Positions 11,709 to 23,770 of a stretch of DNA of 64,000 nucleotides are shown piece by piece. How positions within the stretch are numbered: position 1 is the stretch's first letter; each line of letters starts with the position of its first letter. Both the position numbers and the translations under genes were made by a program. The notes below the pieces were generated by a model. It ran no database searches, was not told the DNA's origin, and saw nothing but the letters and a program-made list of their open reading frames with translations. Source of the stretch: Dermanyssus gallinae. Its lineage: Eukaryota; Arthropoda; Arachnida; Mesostigmata; Dermanyssidae. The stretch covers positions 1-64,000 of the forward strand of contig QVRM01000320.1 of the NCBI GenBank assembly GCA_003439945.1. The letters run 5' to 3'.

Positions 11709-12110
11709 ATGCCGTCTCGTGTGGATGCGGCGTTTCGTCTGCGTTCAACTGCACTCGAACGCTACGGCCGGCTTTCAACTAATTGGCGTGCCGAGAGACT
11801 GCCGCGCGAGGACGAACGACTCCCGGCGCCCGTCCTAGCTGATACAATCTCGTCGTCATCGTCTGTGGCGACGCGAGCTCAGTGGCGACCTCGATCGACC
11901 GCAACTCTGCGACTTCAAGGCGAAGGGCTTCGAATCGGGCCGCCGCCACCACTATCCCCACCCCAGAAACGGGGTTGGAATGGAAACGTTAGGGGCTGTT
12001 TGGTAGATGATTGCCTGATTGAGGCACATCGAAACCACGAGCGGATTAATGAACGCATACTGAACGAAGTGGTGCGCCGACATAGTCTAACGTCACAAAT
12101 ACACAGCTAG
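11709..12110 (+). CDS. Unassigned open frame, possible exon
   Basis: An ATG-initiated frame of 133 codons without triplet-repeat composition, so it is less obviously spurious than most open frames here. I recognise no full domain. Near its end, GCLVDDCLIEA followed by RINERIL resembles in spacing the palmitoylated N-terminal helix of G-protein alpha subunits (C-L-x-E-x6-R-I-N-x2-I in the Gq type). No P-loop or other G-alpha element follows, the frame stops soon after, and no convincing donor site is visible. It could be a first coding exon, an old fragment, or chance. I lean to chance. Confidence 0.15.
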   Translation: MPSRVDAAFRLRSTALERYGRLSTNWRAERLPREDERLPAPVLADTISSSSSVATRAQWRPRSTATLRLQGEGLRIGPPPPLSPPQKRGWNGNVRGCLVDDCLIEAHRNHERINERILNEVVRRHSLTSQIHS

Positions 12111-12287
12111 TGTGACACTCACTCACACACACACACTCACTCAGACTGCGAGCCTCTGATTCACCGCTAATCGGTGATCTCAGGCTGCACATTATTAGGG
12201 TTCAGGGCATCCATCAGCGAGCCGACGATCCGGAGAATTTATAATCGACAAAACGTTGAAACCTATTGGGTAATAGAGCTTTACCTA

Positions 12288-12305
12288 CACACACACACAC
12301 ATATA

Positions 12306-12384
<79 letters not shown>

Positions 12385-12445
12385 CTATAACTCATATAGA
12401 GTGCAATTGCGCGGGCTCGAAAAAGTTCGTAGTGTGTAACTCAAC

Positions 12446-12493
<48 letters not shown>

Positions 12494-12599
12494 CTATAAC
12501 TCATATAAGAGTGCAATTGCGCGGGCTCGGAAAAAAGTTAGTGACTGATATTTTTAGATGGCTCGCTGGATGTTCACTTATCATGTGTGTAACTCAACC
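12288..12599. repeat. (CA)n/(TA)n array with tandemly duplicated flank
   Basis: A TA array at 12301-12381 is followed by a unique segment (12381-12427). A second TA array (12449-12490) and a near-identical second copy of that segment (12490-12539) follow. Both copies contain ACTATAACTCATATA and GTGCAATTGCGCGGGCTCG. A further shared piece, GTGTGTAACTCAAC, occurs at 12434 and 12585. This is a local tandem duplication of array plus flank. Confidence 0.9.
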
Positions 12600-13020
12600 A
12601 GCTCGATTAGACAGATTCAAGTGGAAATAACAAAAGTTCACTGCAGAACACCTGTGTGTTTTCGAAGCAAAAACCGCAGCTAAGCAGGGAAGCTACTACG
12701 GTCTTTATTCGCTCCTGCTTCAACTGTACCCCACTAATTACTGCACAAATAATCCCTATGATGAAGCCAATTAAGATAGAACTAAAAGTTAAATATTGAG
12801 ACCAAAGTACAAGAAACAAACGCAGTCACTATGTCATAGAGAAGGCAGAGTTTCTGTGACACAAAATGCTTTAAATATACGCATGTTTAGGGAGCTGTAA
12901 TTCGAACAAAACATTTAAACGGTGTTACACTGTTATGTTAGATACAATTCAAACGCGTTAAGGACTAAATTTAGTTACCAAAAGCAAGAACTTAATGATT
13001 TGCGATTGGACTAAGCCTAC
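12600..13020. other. No recognisable gene; AT-rich noncoding DNA
   Basis: Short AT-rich stretch with no recognisable repeat or domain. Confidence 0.5.
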
Positions 13021-13029
13021 TATAGCCTT

Positions 13030-13095
13030 GGTCGGCGGGTATTTTTGTGTCCTGCGGCGGTAACGTCGTGGGTTCGATCCGGTTACGCCGCATAT
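13030..13095 (+). repeat. tRNA-like fragment with box B, possible SINE head
   Basis: GGGTTCGATCC at about 13069-13079 matches a tRNA T-arm/box B consensus. It sits inside an imperfect hairpin whose 3' arm is GGTTACGCCGC. No complete cloverleaf can be drawn. It is most likely a SINE head remnant unrelated in detail to the copy at 11 kb. Confidence 0.4.
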
Positions 13096-13099
13096 TCAT

Positions 13100-14690
13100 T
13101 ATGATCAAAGAGTTATTTGTTATGTAACCCAGTGACTCCAAATAATTATTTACAAAACATCTTGCAACGTAACTGACCGATAAGCAGCAGCATCAAACAG
13201 CATCATCAGGCAGCATCAAACAAAAGGCAAAGTTTAATTTTATTCTGCCACACGGTATACTAAAAATTTGCACGTTTTCTTCTCTACTCTATGGCGACTG
13301 TGTGTGTTTGTGAACAGTATTCGAGTTAAGACGACAAACTTACTTACACCAGAAAAAACCTTCGTTCATGATACTTTTCGGGCAGGACCTACCATTTGCT
13401 CCAGGATGGCCTGGCGCATTTCATGGTCAGCACAATGAAGTAACAGCCAATATTTATTTTTAATAACAGCCAATTAATTGTTTTTAAAATGTATGTACCT
13501 TCCAGGAACTCTGGCAGCAAGACACGTCTATTAGATACCGATAGTAAACCGATCTAACTAAATGCGATTCGATCTGCCTCAGGTAAAAAAGAAAAACAAT
13601 CGTTTGAAGTATTGCTTAGTGGTTATCTGTTCCAGTGATGGCAGGAGCTTGCCCCAGCTGCACATATCGTATTCACTGCCACAGAATAAATAAAATAAAC
13701 GTGATACTATTAAACTCATTTCCAGAAAGGAACGTCTTGGAATTCGGGCACACTTTGCTTTACCGTATTGATAACGATATCGTGACTAATGAGGTTGCAA
13801 CTGATGAGTTACCAAACTTACCGTGACACGGTGTATTTATCGGAGACAGCAACCGCCCAGTACTGCGAATTCTCGTAGCCTTCGCAGTATAGGTAGTTCA
13901 TACACGTTTTACGAGCTGTGCCATATGTTTAATAAGTAGTAATTGTAGTTGAATTAGTTGTTATATTTGCAGCAGTACTAACTACCGACTTGATATTGAT
14001 AACAGCAACACACGCGTTTTGCACTATGCGCCCTGTAAGGCAGCTAGACTGACATCCAACCGATGGGACAGCAATGGTATAATTGTGTGAGTATACATAT
14101 GGTATAATTATGTGTTGTCAACCATAGAGGAGTCTTTTTTAATTCAGGGTTAGTAGAGATTGCTTAACGGATAAAAATATCTCCAAGTGGTCGCAGCATA
14201 ATCTTGCCCGTATCCACTGCTAGTCAGCAGATTGGAATAAGAGGATAGATTCCCTAAGTCACCCCTCTATCATTTCTTTCTCTGTCCTCCCCCCCCCCCC
14301 CCCCCGGTCTCTGTCTCTTTTCACTCTATCCAATTTCGATCCGTATGGGCATTTTACTAGAATATCAGTAGGGAGAAAACGTGACTCTATGGTGACGGAT
14401 TACCCAAGCAAACAAACACAGAAGAGTCTGGTGGTCAGCTTTGATCGTGTTACGAAACATCGCCGTCATCCGAGGTTGCCAACGGACGTCAATCGTGGCC
14501 CTGGTTTCATTCCTGCAATCCCGACTCTCATCTCGCCACTTACCGCCGCTTAATAGCAGGCCACTTCTCGAGTGGACCTAGGAGACATGCCGGTATGGAT
14601 GGAGGCGGTATAGGGGTTCGGGGATTCCGCGTGGGGGTGTTGGAGGACGCGAGTTACACGAAGAACAAGGCTATGGCAGTATACACGGAG
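13100..14690. other. No recognisable gene; AT-rich noncoding DNA with a poly-C tract
   Basis: Mostly AT-rich with no recognised coding signal. A run of more than a dozen C residues lies at about 14289-14305 within a CT-rich stretch. A CAG/CAT-rich patch occurs near 13186-13215. Confidence 0.5.
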
Positions 14691-17600
14691 TACACGCAAA
14701 CCGCATGTAGGCGCCGTAATCGATGTCGTTATTAGACTCGCCACCACCGGCAGCATCGTTGTTGCTGTCTCCGACCATTGTTGCTGACGCCTTCGGCCAT
14801 TGTTGTTGTACGTATGACATGTCGCTGTACGTGTCCATACGCGGAAGGACGCTATCGATGTCCCGCCATCTTTGGCATCATCATCAGCATCAACTTCTTG
14901 ATGCAGGCCGCCTTGTCAGGTAGACGGGCAAGGACAGAGGAATAGGAAAGAGGACGTATAGCCGTTTTCCACATACGGGAGGGGGGGGGGGGCATTACGA
15001 CTCGACCCGGGCCCGCGTGGCCGGCACGTGCTCACCGGATCGTTTTCGCTTACGTGTCGGTTCCCGCAGCGGCGTCTGTTTCTCACCCTTTCCCCTCTCT
15101 TCCCATCTTAATCAATCTCCATTTTTCGATCAATTCCGTTCCCAACGTCCCAACGCCTTGAAACGCACAGTCCACAGTGTCACACGGCGTGGCTATACTC
15201 ATCACACGGCTTGGCTGTACTCATACTGCTTGCGTTGTCACTGTGGCCGCGGTCGTATTGGCTGACGTTTAGCAGCTGTCGTTATCATCGTCATCATCAT
15301 CCTTATACCCGTCATCATCATCATCATTACCATCATCATCAGCAGCAACGTCATTGTCGTCGCCTCAAAACTCGACACGCCCCCTTTCGGCTTGCTGGCT
15401 GGCTGCTGCCGCTACGCGCGCGACAACAGCGCCGGTTACGGCGAGGCGCCCACTCGTTGCAGGGCCCGCGCTACTACCACTACAACAACTACGGCCATTG
15501 CTATTACGGGTATGCGCCTACGTACGATAAGTACAGCTGCTACGTACAACTGCGTTGTTGACTGCGCTGTCAGTCGGCCTGGAGGAGGGACTTACGGGGC
15601 CCGGTTTTCTCCTTGTCCGTCGTTGTTCGTCTTGTTCTCCTCCGCCTCGTCCTCCTCTTCGGGCCCTCGCTCTCGTAGTGACTTCTCCGTGCGCGCGTCC
15701 GTGTGTGGCCTGGTGATGGTGAGGGGGGGGTACATATAGCGGTGGGGGATACAATGTGGAGGTCAGTGCGCGTGAGGTCTGGCTCACAACACAACCGGGG
15801 CCCCCTCCGCCGTCGCCGGCAGGACTGTGTGCCCGTGTGTGTATCTGCAAGTGCGTAAGTGTGAGTATCTGTATGTGTGAAAGGAAGGAAAGGGGAGTAA
15901 ATCGGGGCACGGTAGGCCGGGGGTAGGGTTAAAACTGACAATGCCGAAGTTCGTGGTCATGGCGGCGGCGGCCGCGGCGATGCGCGGTGGGTCACTACGA
16001 TGTCGACGGTAGAGGTCGGGGCCGCAGGGGCAAAGGGAGCAGTAGCGGCGGCGGCACAAGCAGCAGCCGCAGAAACGGCGAGCGACAAAACCAGCGTCGT
16101 GCGTCGTTCGTTCACTTCGAACGTGTCCTCGAAGCCCCGCCGCCATTGGCGAGTACGGCCAATGTCGGTGAGGATGTGCGTGTACGTTTACGTACGTACG
16201 TTCGTGCCTGCGTGAAAGCGTGTGTGCATCTATCTGTCTGTCTGTTCGCCGCTATGCCCTCGCCCTCGGCCTTTGGGAGACCGACCAAGGAAGCAGCCGT
16301 AGGCAGGCGTAGGCTTGCAGGTTCGGTTCATCCGTGGTGGTGGTAGTGGTGGTGGGGGCGGAGGCGGAGGCGGTGGGGGTTGCCGACGAGCAGCCTGACT
16401 GCCTGCCGTAGTGCGCCCCCGTCACCGTCGCCGCCTCAGTCGTTGCTACGACGTCAGCTGACTGACTGACTGGCTGTCTGTATGTGCCTCTGCGTGCCTG
16501 CCTGCTGACGGCTACGGAGATCGTCGTGACGGTGGGGGGTAGCGGGGGTAGCCGTGACGGCAGGGCAGCAGGGGCGGCGGCCGCAGCGTTGGCAGCGCCG
16601 CCGACGGTACGCCCCATTCGGCGGACTCGAGTCGACTGGCTGGTCGGTCGCTGTCAGCTCCGTGGCCGCTGCTGTTGCCGCTGGGAGCGACAACGGCGAC
16701 GACGACGACGAGCCTCAGAACCACGGCAGCTGCAGTTGCATCAGCAGCGGCAGCACCAGCGGCAGCCGCTGGGACGGCCGACCGGCCGCTGTTACCACCG
16801 AGGAGAAGAGTTTGTTCGTTCGCATTCGTAGTTGTGGTTCTGCCGTCGTAGAGAGAGAGCGGAACACCAACCACTACGACGAAGACGACGACGACGGCGA
16901 CAGCGAGAAAGAGCGCCGGCTACCCATTGAGCCCATGGTACTCCCGCGAGTCGTCATCTACGATCGTGCTTGCCAAAGGCCTACCCGCGAGAAAGAGCAT
17001 AAGAAGGGGAAAAGGAGAGAGGGGGGAAAGAGAGAGAGATCGCGCACGCGAGAGAGGAACAGAGGAATAGGGCAAGCGAGAGGAACAGAAAAATAGGGAA
17101 AGAGAGGGAGAGAGAGAACAGAGAGGAAGGACCATTGGGAGAAATAGCGGGAGATTGGGGAGAAATCCTTACGGAGAGTGTCGAGTAGAGTAGAGTACAG
17201 TCTCGTTGTTAGCAGCAGCGGCGGCAACAGCGGCGGCGACGGCAGCCGTGGCTCTCCTCGACGGTCGTCGACTTCGCCGGTCTCGTAGGTCGGCGTTCGT
17301 TCGTCCGTCGTGCGCTGTTCGCCGCCACTCTCGGAGTGGCGGCGCTTGGTGTGCCGAGCGCCGACGACGACGACCGTGGTGGCAGCGGCGGCGGCTGCAG
17401 CGGCGGCCACGAGCCTCCTCTCCACATCGGCGGGCGGGCCGGCGATCAGGCTATGGGTCGGTCGGACGGGCGGGTCGAGGCAGGCGCGCATGAAGGAAGG
17501 AAGGCTGACTGGCTAGGAGGCGAGCGCGCGATCGAGCGAGCGAGAGCTCCCTCATCCTCGTGGTGTCCTCGCGCGAACGCCATCGACTGCGAAAATATTT

Positions 17601-17800
17601 GCGATCGACTCCGACGAAGGGCGAGGTGCGTGCTCTGCTCTGCCCGAAGAACAAGTCGGCGTGCTGCTTTGTTACCGGCACCTCACTCAGTCACTCGGCT
17701 CGTGTACGGGCCCATCGCCGGCTCCGCGCGACAGCTGCTGCTGCTGCGACTGCGATTGCTGACAGTTGCTGTTACGGTGCCGACAACTGGTGCCGCTGTT
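14691..17800. other. GC-rich, CpG-dense noncoding region
   Basis: Composition changes sharply to GC-rich with many CpG, CGG and GGC triplets. There are overlapping open frames on both strands (for example 16554-17096 plus against 16958-17491 minus) but no recognisable domain in any. A purine-rich GAGA-type stretch covers about 16990-17130. It could be upstream regulatory or untranslated sequence of the SAND gene downstream, which is inference from position only. Confidence 0.5.
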
Positions 17801-17807
17801 GTGCTGC

Positions 17808-19440
17808 ATCGACAACAACAACAACAACAGCAGCGACAACAACAACAGCAACAACGACAGCAACAGCGACAACAACAACAACGACAACAACAGCAATAGC
17901 CTCAACCCTTTCGTTGTTCCGTTGGTTTTTGTGGTGCTCCGGTGGTGCGCGGTCAACTCACCACGAGTCTGGTCGCTGTCGGCCCGGTCGGCGCACCCCA
18001 TTGACAGCGCAAGGCCGCCGTGCGCAAGTTCTGCCCGCTTTCGTTGACGTCCTGTTGTTGTTGGTGTTCTTGTTGTTGTTGCTGGTAGTGGTGACAGTGT
18101 TGCCACCGCCTCCACCGCCGCCATTCTTGCTGTAGCTGTTATCGTCGTGGCCATCGATTTCATCGTTGTTGTTGTTGTTGCCGTTGTTGTTGTTCGTGGT
18201 AGTGGTGTTGTTGCTGTCATTGTTGTTATTGGTGTTGTTGTCATTGTTGTTATTGGTGTTGTTGTCACTGTCAGTAACTTGTTGCTCCAGCGCTATTGTT
18301 GCACGAAGCTGTTCCAGCCGTACAACCTTACCAGGGTCACCAGCAACGTGAATCAACCTTCTCGACAAACCCCAGCACCTCCGATGGTGGCACGACCATG
18401 GCTTCGACTCTAGATTCGTCTCGACACCGTAGCATACGACGCTGTCGTATCACGTAGATTGGCAACACGTGTATACGGCAATACGGTGACAAGACAACGA
18501 CGACATCATAAGAGAGCGACAAGAACAACAATAACGCAACATCAGAAGCAACTGGAGTAATAAGGTCATTCCTCAACTGTCAGTGCTCTCTATAAGAACA
18601 ACACAACAACCCCAACAACAGCAACAGCACGGCAGCGGGAGCAACAGCGACCAACGACCAGACAGCTGAGGTGTTCGTGAAGTCACTGAAGTCATCAGAA
18701 GTCCACCTGTCACAGATGTGCAATCGCGCAGACGAACCAGATTATGTATCCTTTGACTAGTCTACCACTCTGACTGAGACCACTGTCTACGTGCTTGTGT
18801 GAGCTTTAACCAAGCAATAATAGCAGCAACAACAACAGCAACAACAACAACAACAATAATATTAGCACGGCAGCGGCACTGACAACAACAGCAACACCAA
18901 TTACACTGCTTCGAAGATTGATGACAAAGTTGTGCTTAATAAATAGCGCAGAGCATCAGTGTGATTACTAGCTGTAACAACCGCAAAAGCAGAAGCAGCA
19001 ACAACCGCCACAACAACAACAACAACAATGAAAATCAATGACAAACACCAGAAAGTATTCAGTAATTAACAGCAATCGTAACAATCATAACAACAACAAT
19101 AACAACAACAATAGCAACAACAAATGCAGAACCAGCAGCAGCGGCACCTACGACAGTAACTACGAAACCCAAAACGAAACGAAAAAGAAAGGGAATATAA
19201 ACTAAGGCGAAAAAGCAAACAGCAGCTGCAGCACTAGCAGCAGCAGCGGTAGTCAAGACAGAAGGTGAATGTCCTTAAGAATATCATTGGGTCGACGTTG
19301 GTTTCGACGTGACGCCGTGACTTGACAACAACGACCACAACAGCAACAACGACAACAACAACAGCAACGCCAACAACAACAACAGCAACGCCAACAGCAG
19401 CAGCAGCAGCAACAACAACAACAACAACGACGGCGATGGC
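17808..19440. repeat. CAA/CAG and complementary GTT triplet tracts
   Basis: Imperfect CAA/CAG/CGA tracts occupy about 17812-17898, 18600-18660, 18820-18900, 18975-19030, 19080-19140 and 19325-19435. The complementary GTT type is at about 18050-18090 and 18160-18270. They open long homopolymer-rich frames on both strands (polyQ, polyN, polyT, polyL, polyV), which are not called as proteins. Confidence 0.85.
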
Positions 19441-21840
19441 GGCGAAAGCCACCATAACAAGGTTGACCACTTGTTCGCGGTCACGCCCCTGCCTCGCAAG
19501 TTTCGGAGCGATCGCTACTGTTTACCCGTCCACCACCACCACTACCATAACCACCGCCACCGCCGCCACCGACGACGACGACAACAACGTTGTAGTAACA
19601 CTAGAAGAAGTTGTAGCAGCATTTACTCCTCGTTCTCTCATTCTCTCTGAATGGTAGAAAGAACCCCCCCCCCCACGATCACGACCGAGCCACCGCCAGC
19701 GGCCCCCATCCGCCACGTTGTTCCCGCGTGATTCCGGACTCGGATCCTGTCCGGATCTGGTGCTTGTCCTACACTTATCTACATATACATATATCTACAC
19801 AGTACGTCTGCCGTCTGGTGCATGTCCTACACCTGTCTACATATATATATCTACATAACGTCTGCCGTTGGCGTTGGCGCCGCGCTCGCCACTGCACTCT
19901 GCTCGCGTCAGTGTCAAACACGGAGGACCGCAAGCATTTTGCACCAGTGTTTACCGGCGTTAGCCAGCGCCGCATCGAACCAGCCTCTGTAACCGTGGCC
20001 GCGGCCACGGCCACCCCACAACTAGACCCTGCTCTATCGCCAGCTCGCAACGTCCCACCTGCCTCTCTAGCCTCTGGAAAAGCTCCCCTGTCCTTGTCCA
20101 TCCTTGCCCCCCCCCCATCTCCTTCTCCGTCGTTTGTGCGTCCTTCTCCCTAGCGCCTATATCGATGTTGTGTGGGTGCGCATAAATGCTTTTTGTGTTT
20201 GTGTAGCGTAAAGTTGTATGTATGCGTGACTGCTCGCCTGTCTGCGAGCGTGTCGTCTGTATGTCTGTATCTGCAAGTGTGTGTGTGTGTGTGCGTGCGT
20301 TTGTATGAGTGTTTATTTATCACCACTGTACCATGTACACTAAGCGGCATCTAAGCGTATGTCTGCCGTCAAGTAAGGAAAGCTTTCGACTCACGACAAA
20401 CTCCGGCCGTGCGACGAACTCCGCCCGATGTGTTGTCGTCAGCCTCTGACCTTGACCACTTCTGCTTCTGCTCGGACTACAGGCTACAACAGCTAGATAC
20501 GAAGGTTCCCACACCTGCGGCAACTCTCGCTCGACTGCTGCCTGACTTACTGCAGCTGCCTGGTACGGCGATCGGCGTGGCAATCGTCGCAATATTCTCG
20601 TCTTCCTCCTGAACCACCACCATCACCTCCTTCTCACATCATAACCTTCCATCATTCTCATAACCCTACTACATAAGGTTACCCTCGAAGCGTCAAAGCG
20701 CAACAACAAGCGAAAAGAGGAACTGGCGGACGCCAGCCTATCATCGATCTCTATTCCAGCAGCGAGCTCGCACTGAGTGAAGCTCTCCTCGAACTTCAGT
20801 CGCCTCGCATCCCACCTTCACCGGCCTCGCTCTATCAACTTATGCAGCTGGCAAGAACGCCGACATCAACAACAACAACATCGGTAGCAGCAGCAGGAGC
20901 AGGAGCCAGCCAAAGGAAAGGGAGAACTGCGGGCGCTACCTGTTTTTTTCCGTCTATTCCCGTTATTGCCCTACCTAGTCTGAGCCCCAGCAGCAGAAGC
21001 GGTGCTATACTGTCTGTGCGTGTTTGTGTGTGTGTGTGTGTGTCTGTTCGTGACCGTTTATGTTGTGACCGAATGTGCCAGTGCATAACTGAGAAGTGAC
21101 GACAATACGTGTCGCAGGACCTAACAACAACAACAACAACAGTAACAGCAACAAAATAAGACGAAGAAAAATAAGCAGAAGAAAGAAGAAGAATAAGAAG
21201 ACGAAGAAACGTAGATTAGAAGAAGGAGCAGCCCTTGAAGTGTTGATATCAAGCCGTAGCAATAGTTCCACGGCGGCGGCGTATCAGCAGTGCTAGTAGA
21301 ATAGAGTACTAGTAGTCGTCGTAGTAGAAGTCCCCATCGCCCTCACTGTAGTTCTAGACTGATTCTACTAAATTAACGAAGATCGAACGAAGCAGGCAAA
21401 CCACAAAGAAACAGGCAAGCAAATAAGCAAGCAAACAAAGAGTAACTGGACAAGCTCGACTACCCGACAAACAACGACAAAGCATCCAAGCGGGTGGACG
21501 GACGACCAAGATCCAAAGGATCGCCAAGGTCGAGCCGCCACACATATCCATAGTCCCCACTCACAGGACTCACGAGCGAGAGCAAACGGGATGACAACGA
21601 TAGGCTACTATTGGTAACGACGGCAACGCTACAATGTTCACAACGGCAAGCGCAACAACTCCGACACGTTTCAGCTAGTCGTTGACGTGGTCGCGCCGGC
21701 CATCAGTCAAGAGTTGAGTTGAGACAATAAGCCATACCTTAATCAGCCGTTGTTGCGAACACGAGCGGCCGCTCTGATCCTCACGGACTTCACGGTCTTC
21801 ACCTCCCGTTGTGTTCGTCCATTGGCCATCTGCCTCACAG
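19441..21840. other. GC-rich, repeat-studded DNA upstream of the SAND exon
   Basis: No domain-bearing frame seen. It contains a poly-C stretch near 19666-19675, a second at 20108-20116, GT-rich runs near 20278-20293 and 21024-21042, and a CAA tract at 21122-21150. The last bases, ending TCTGCCTCACAG at 21840, form a plausible polypyrimidine tract and 3' splice acceptor for the SAND exon. Confidence 0.5.
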
Positions 21841-22839
21841 GTGTCCCGCAAGGAAGTCGCGCGCGCGCGCCAGTCGCCGGACAACGAGCCAGCGCACCCC
21901 ATAAGCGCGACGATGAAGCGCGACGGCGAAGTGATACTCGAGGTCGAGTGCGGAGGCAATAAAGGCCTCCTGTACCTGGGCAGACTCTGCCAGGGTTCGA
22001 AGGGACCGTGCATACTGTTCAAGGGCACGTGGCTGACCCCGAACGAGTTTCAGTACGTAAGTGGACGCGAAACTGCCAAGGACTGGAAGAGGTCCATCCG
22101 ACACAGCGGCAAGTCGATGAAACTGCTGCTGGCCAAAGGGGTGCTCTCGGTGCACCCGCCCGTCTGCGAATGTGCCGGCTGTCGGACGCAGGACCACCGG
22201 CAGGGCCGCCTGCCCCCCCCAACCCCCACGACGAATCCGGCCGTCCAGCTCGCCAGCCAGCTGTCACAGCAGCTCAGTCAGCTCAGCCAGCTGACTTCGC
22301 AGCTGAGCTCGACGATGCCGGCCTCGGCCGCGATGGCGATGGCGATGACGACCTCATCGCCGTCCTCGTCTTCGTCGACGACGACAACAGCAACGACAAC
22401 AGCAGCAACAATGACGCAGCTGCCCCCTCAATCGCCCCCCACCAGCGTGATGATGATGATGAGGAATAATGCCTCGACCACCAATACCACCACCACCTCG
22501 AACTCCTTGACCACGATAGCCAACAACAGCAATAGTAGTAGTAGTAGTAGTAACCAGCGTCAGCACCACCATCATCATCATCACCTCACAGCATCTGCAG
22601 CAACGAACCTCTCAACCTCACGCAATGGTCACAGCAACGCCTCCCATCAGCAGCAGCAGCAACAACAGGCTCAGCGCGCCCAGGCGCAAGCCCTCCTTGG
22701 CGCGCTCAGCCTCGGCGAGCTCAACGGCCTTCAGCCGTTCGCGCAGCTGAAGGCGACTGCTAACGGACACGCCGCCAGCAATGGCACAAGCCATCATCAC
22801 CTCATCAACAACAACCACACGTCGTCAACGACTGGCCAG
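21841..22839 (+). CDS. Exon of a SAND-domain transcription regulator, SAMD11-like
   Basis: This exon encodes a nuclear DNA- or chromatin-binding SAND domain at about 21937-22182. It contains LCQGSKGP, WLTPNEFQ, the family signature SGRETAKDWKRSIRH (KDWK at 22078-22089) and a closing VHPPVCECAGC cysteine cluster. From memory, vertebrate SAMD11 has nearly the same LCQGSKGP, TPNEFQ and GRETAKDWKRSIRH strings, whereas DEAF1 and GMEB differ more. After the domain come a Ser/Gln-Leu repeat, poly-Ser/Thr, a 7-His run, poly-Gln and LGELNGLQPFAQLKA. The boundaries are an acceptor ending TCACAG at 21840 and a strong CAG|GTAAGT donor at 22839/22840, leaving 333 codons in phase 0 at both ends. If translation instead begins here, the first ATG is at 21913, eight codons before the domain. 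The C-terminal SAM domain expected of SAMD11 is not visible in the window. Ortholog call is inference; SAND membership is firm. Confidence 0.88.
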
Positions 22840-22845
22840 GTAAGT
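22840..22845 (+). promoter_or_regulatory. 5' splice donor of the SAND exon
   Basis: The sequence CAG|GTAAGT matches the metazoan donor consensus exactly. The open frame would stop at the TGA at 22846-22848 if unspliced, so splicing here is the natural reading. Confidence 0.85.
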
Positions 22846-23340
22846 TGACGTTGGATTGGATCGATTTGCTTGTTTTTTTTTGTTAGGAATTAACTGGAAA
22901 ATGCAATTGCACACACGGTCACCACGACTTGGACGCGGAAGCTCCCTGCAAGCGCGGGGCCGGTAGTGTGCGACTCCAACCCACTAAAGACCAGGCGTGT
23001 CCCCATCCCCCGACGACCTTCCTTCAGGACTGCTTGCGCATCACATCAAACAGTTAAGAGGGGCCAGTTTACTACCCCTGGCGGGTGTGTTTCCCGGCAA
23101 AGCGACTTAGGGGTTTGGCCCTCGTTTTCTCTTGTAGTATGGCTTTGAAGACTTTCAGATGTAGTATTAAAAGTGTCAGTAATTAATGCAGTACTACTGT
23201 TATGTATAATAATTAGTATTCATGTTATTATTTGTTATTCGTTTAATCCAAGTCTGCAATTATCTAGCATAAAGATCGCTATCGCTTCTTTGAAAGGGTT
23301 TGTGTCCCGCCGGGACCAAGCCAGCGGCTTCCTGCGTCAG

Positions 23341-23373
23341 TTATAATAATAATAATAAGTATTATTATTATAA
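23341..23373. repeat. Perfect inverted repeat, 14-bp arms
   Basis: Arms TTATAATAATAATA and TATTATTATTATAA are separated by five bases. This is a short AT-rich hairpin derived from AAT triplets. Confidence 0.9.
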
Positions 23374-23738
23374 TGGACGACCTCCGCGCTAACCGGTGAG
23401 GGCTCTCCGCGTTTTGAGGCAACTGCTGGTCGTTTTCGTGGGTCCACCTCCAATCCCCTATCGATCTATCATCATCTCATGAACTCTGCTCAGACGATTC
23501 TCTGATAATGGGTGATTCATTTAGCTAGGGTACAATAGCCGCTAACAAATAAAGGAGCTGTACACACACACTCCACACGCACTATTTTGTAAGCACAACA
23601 ACAATAGTAGCCTTTATAACAATAATAATACTACAACATCCGAGTATTGCAGGACCATGACATAACAACACATGGACTAACAGTTACCGGCTTTGCACAG
23701 AGAGACGAATTGTCAGCTTTGTGGATGTGTCACCCATC

Positions 23739-23741
<3 letters not shown>

Positions 23742-23769
<28 letters not shown>

Positions 23770-23770
23770 A
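23742..23770. repeat. (TA)n microsatellite
   Basis: Short uninterrupted TA array. Confidence 0.95.
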
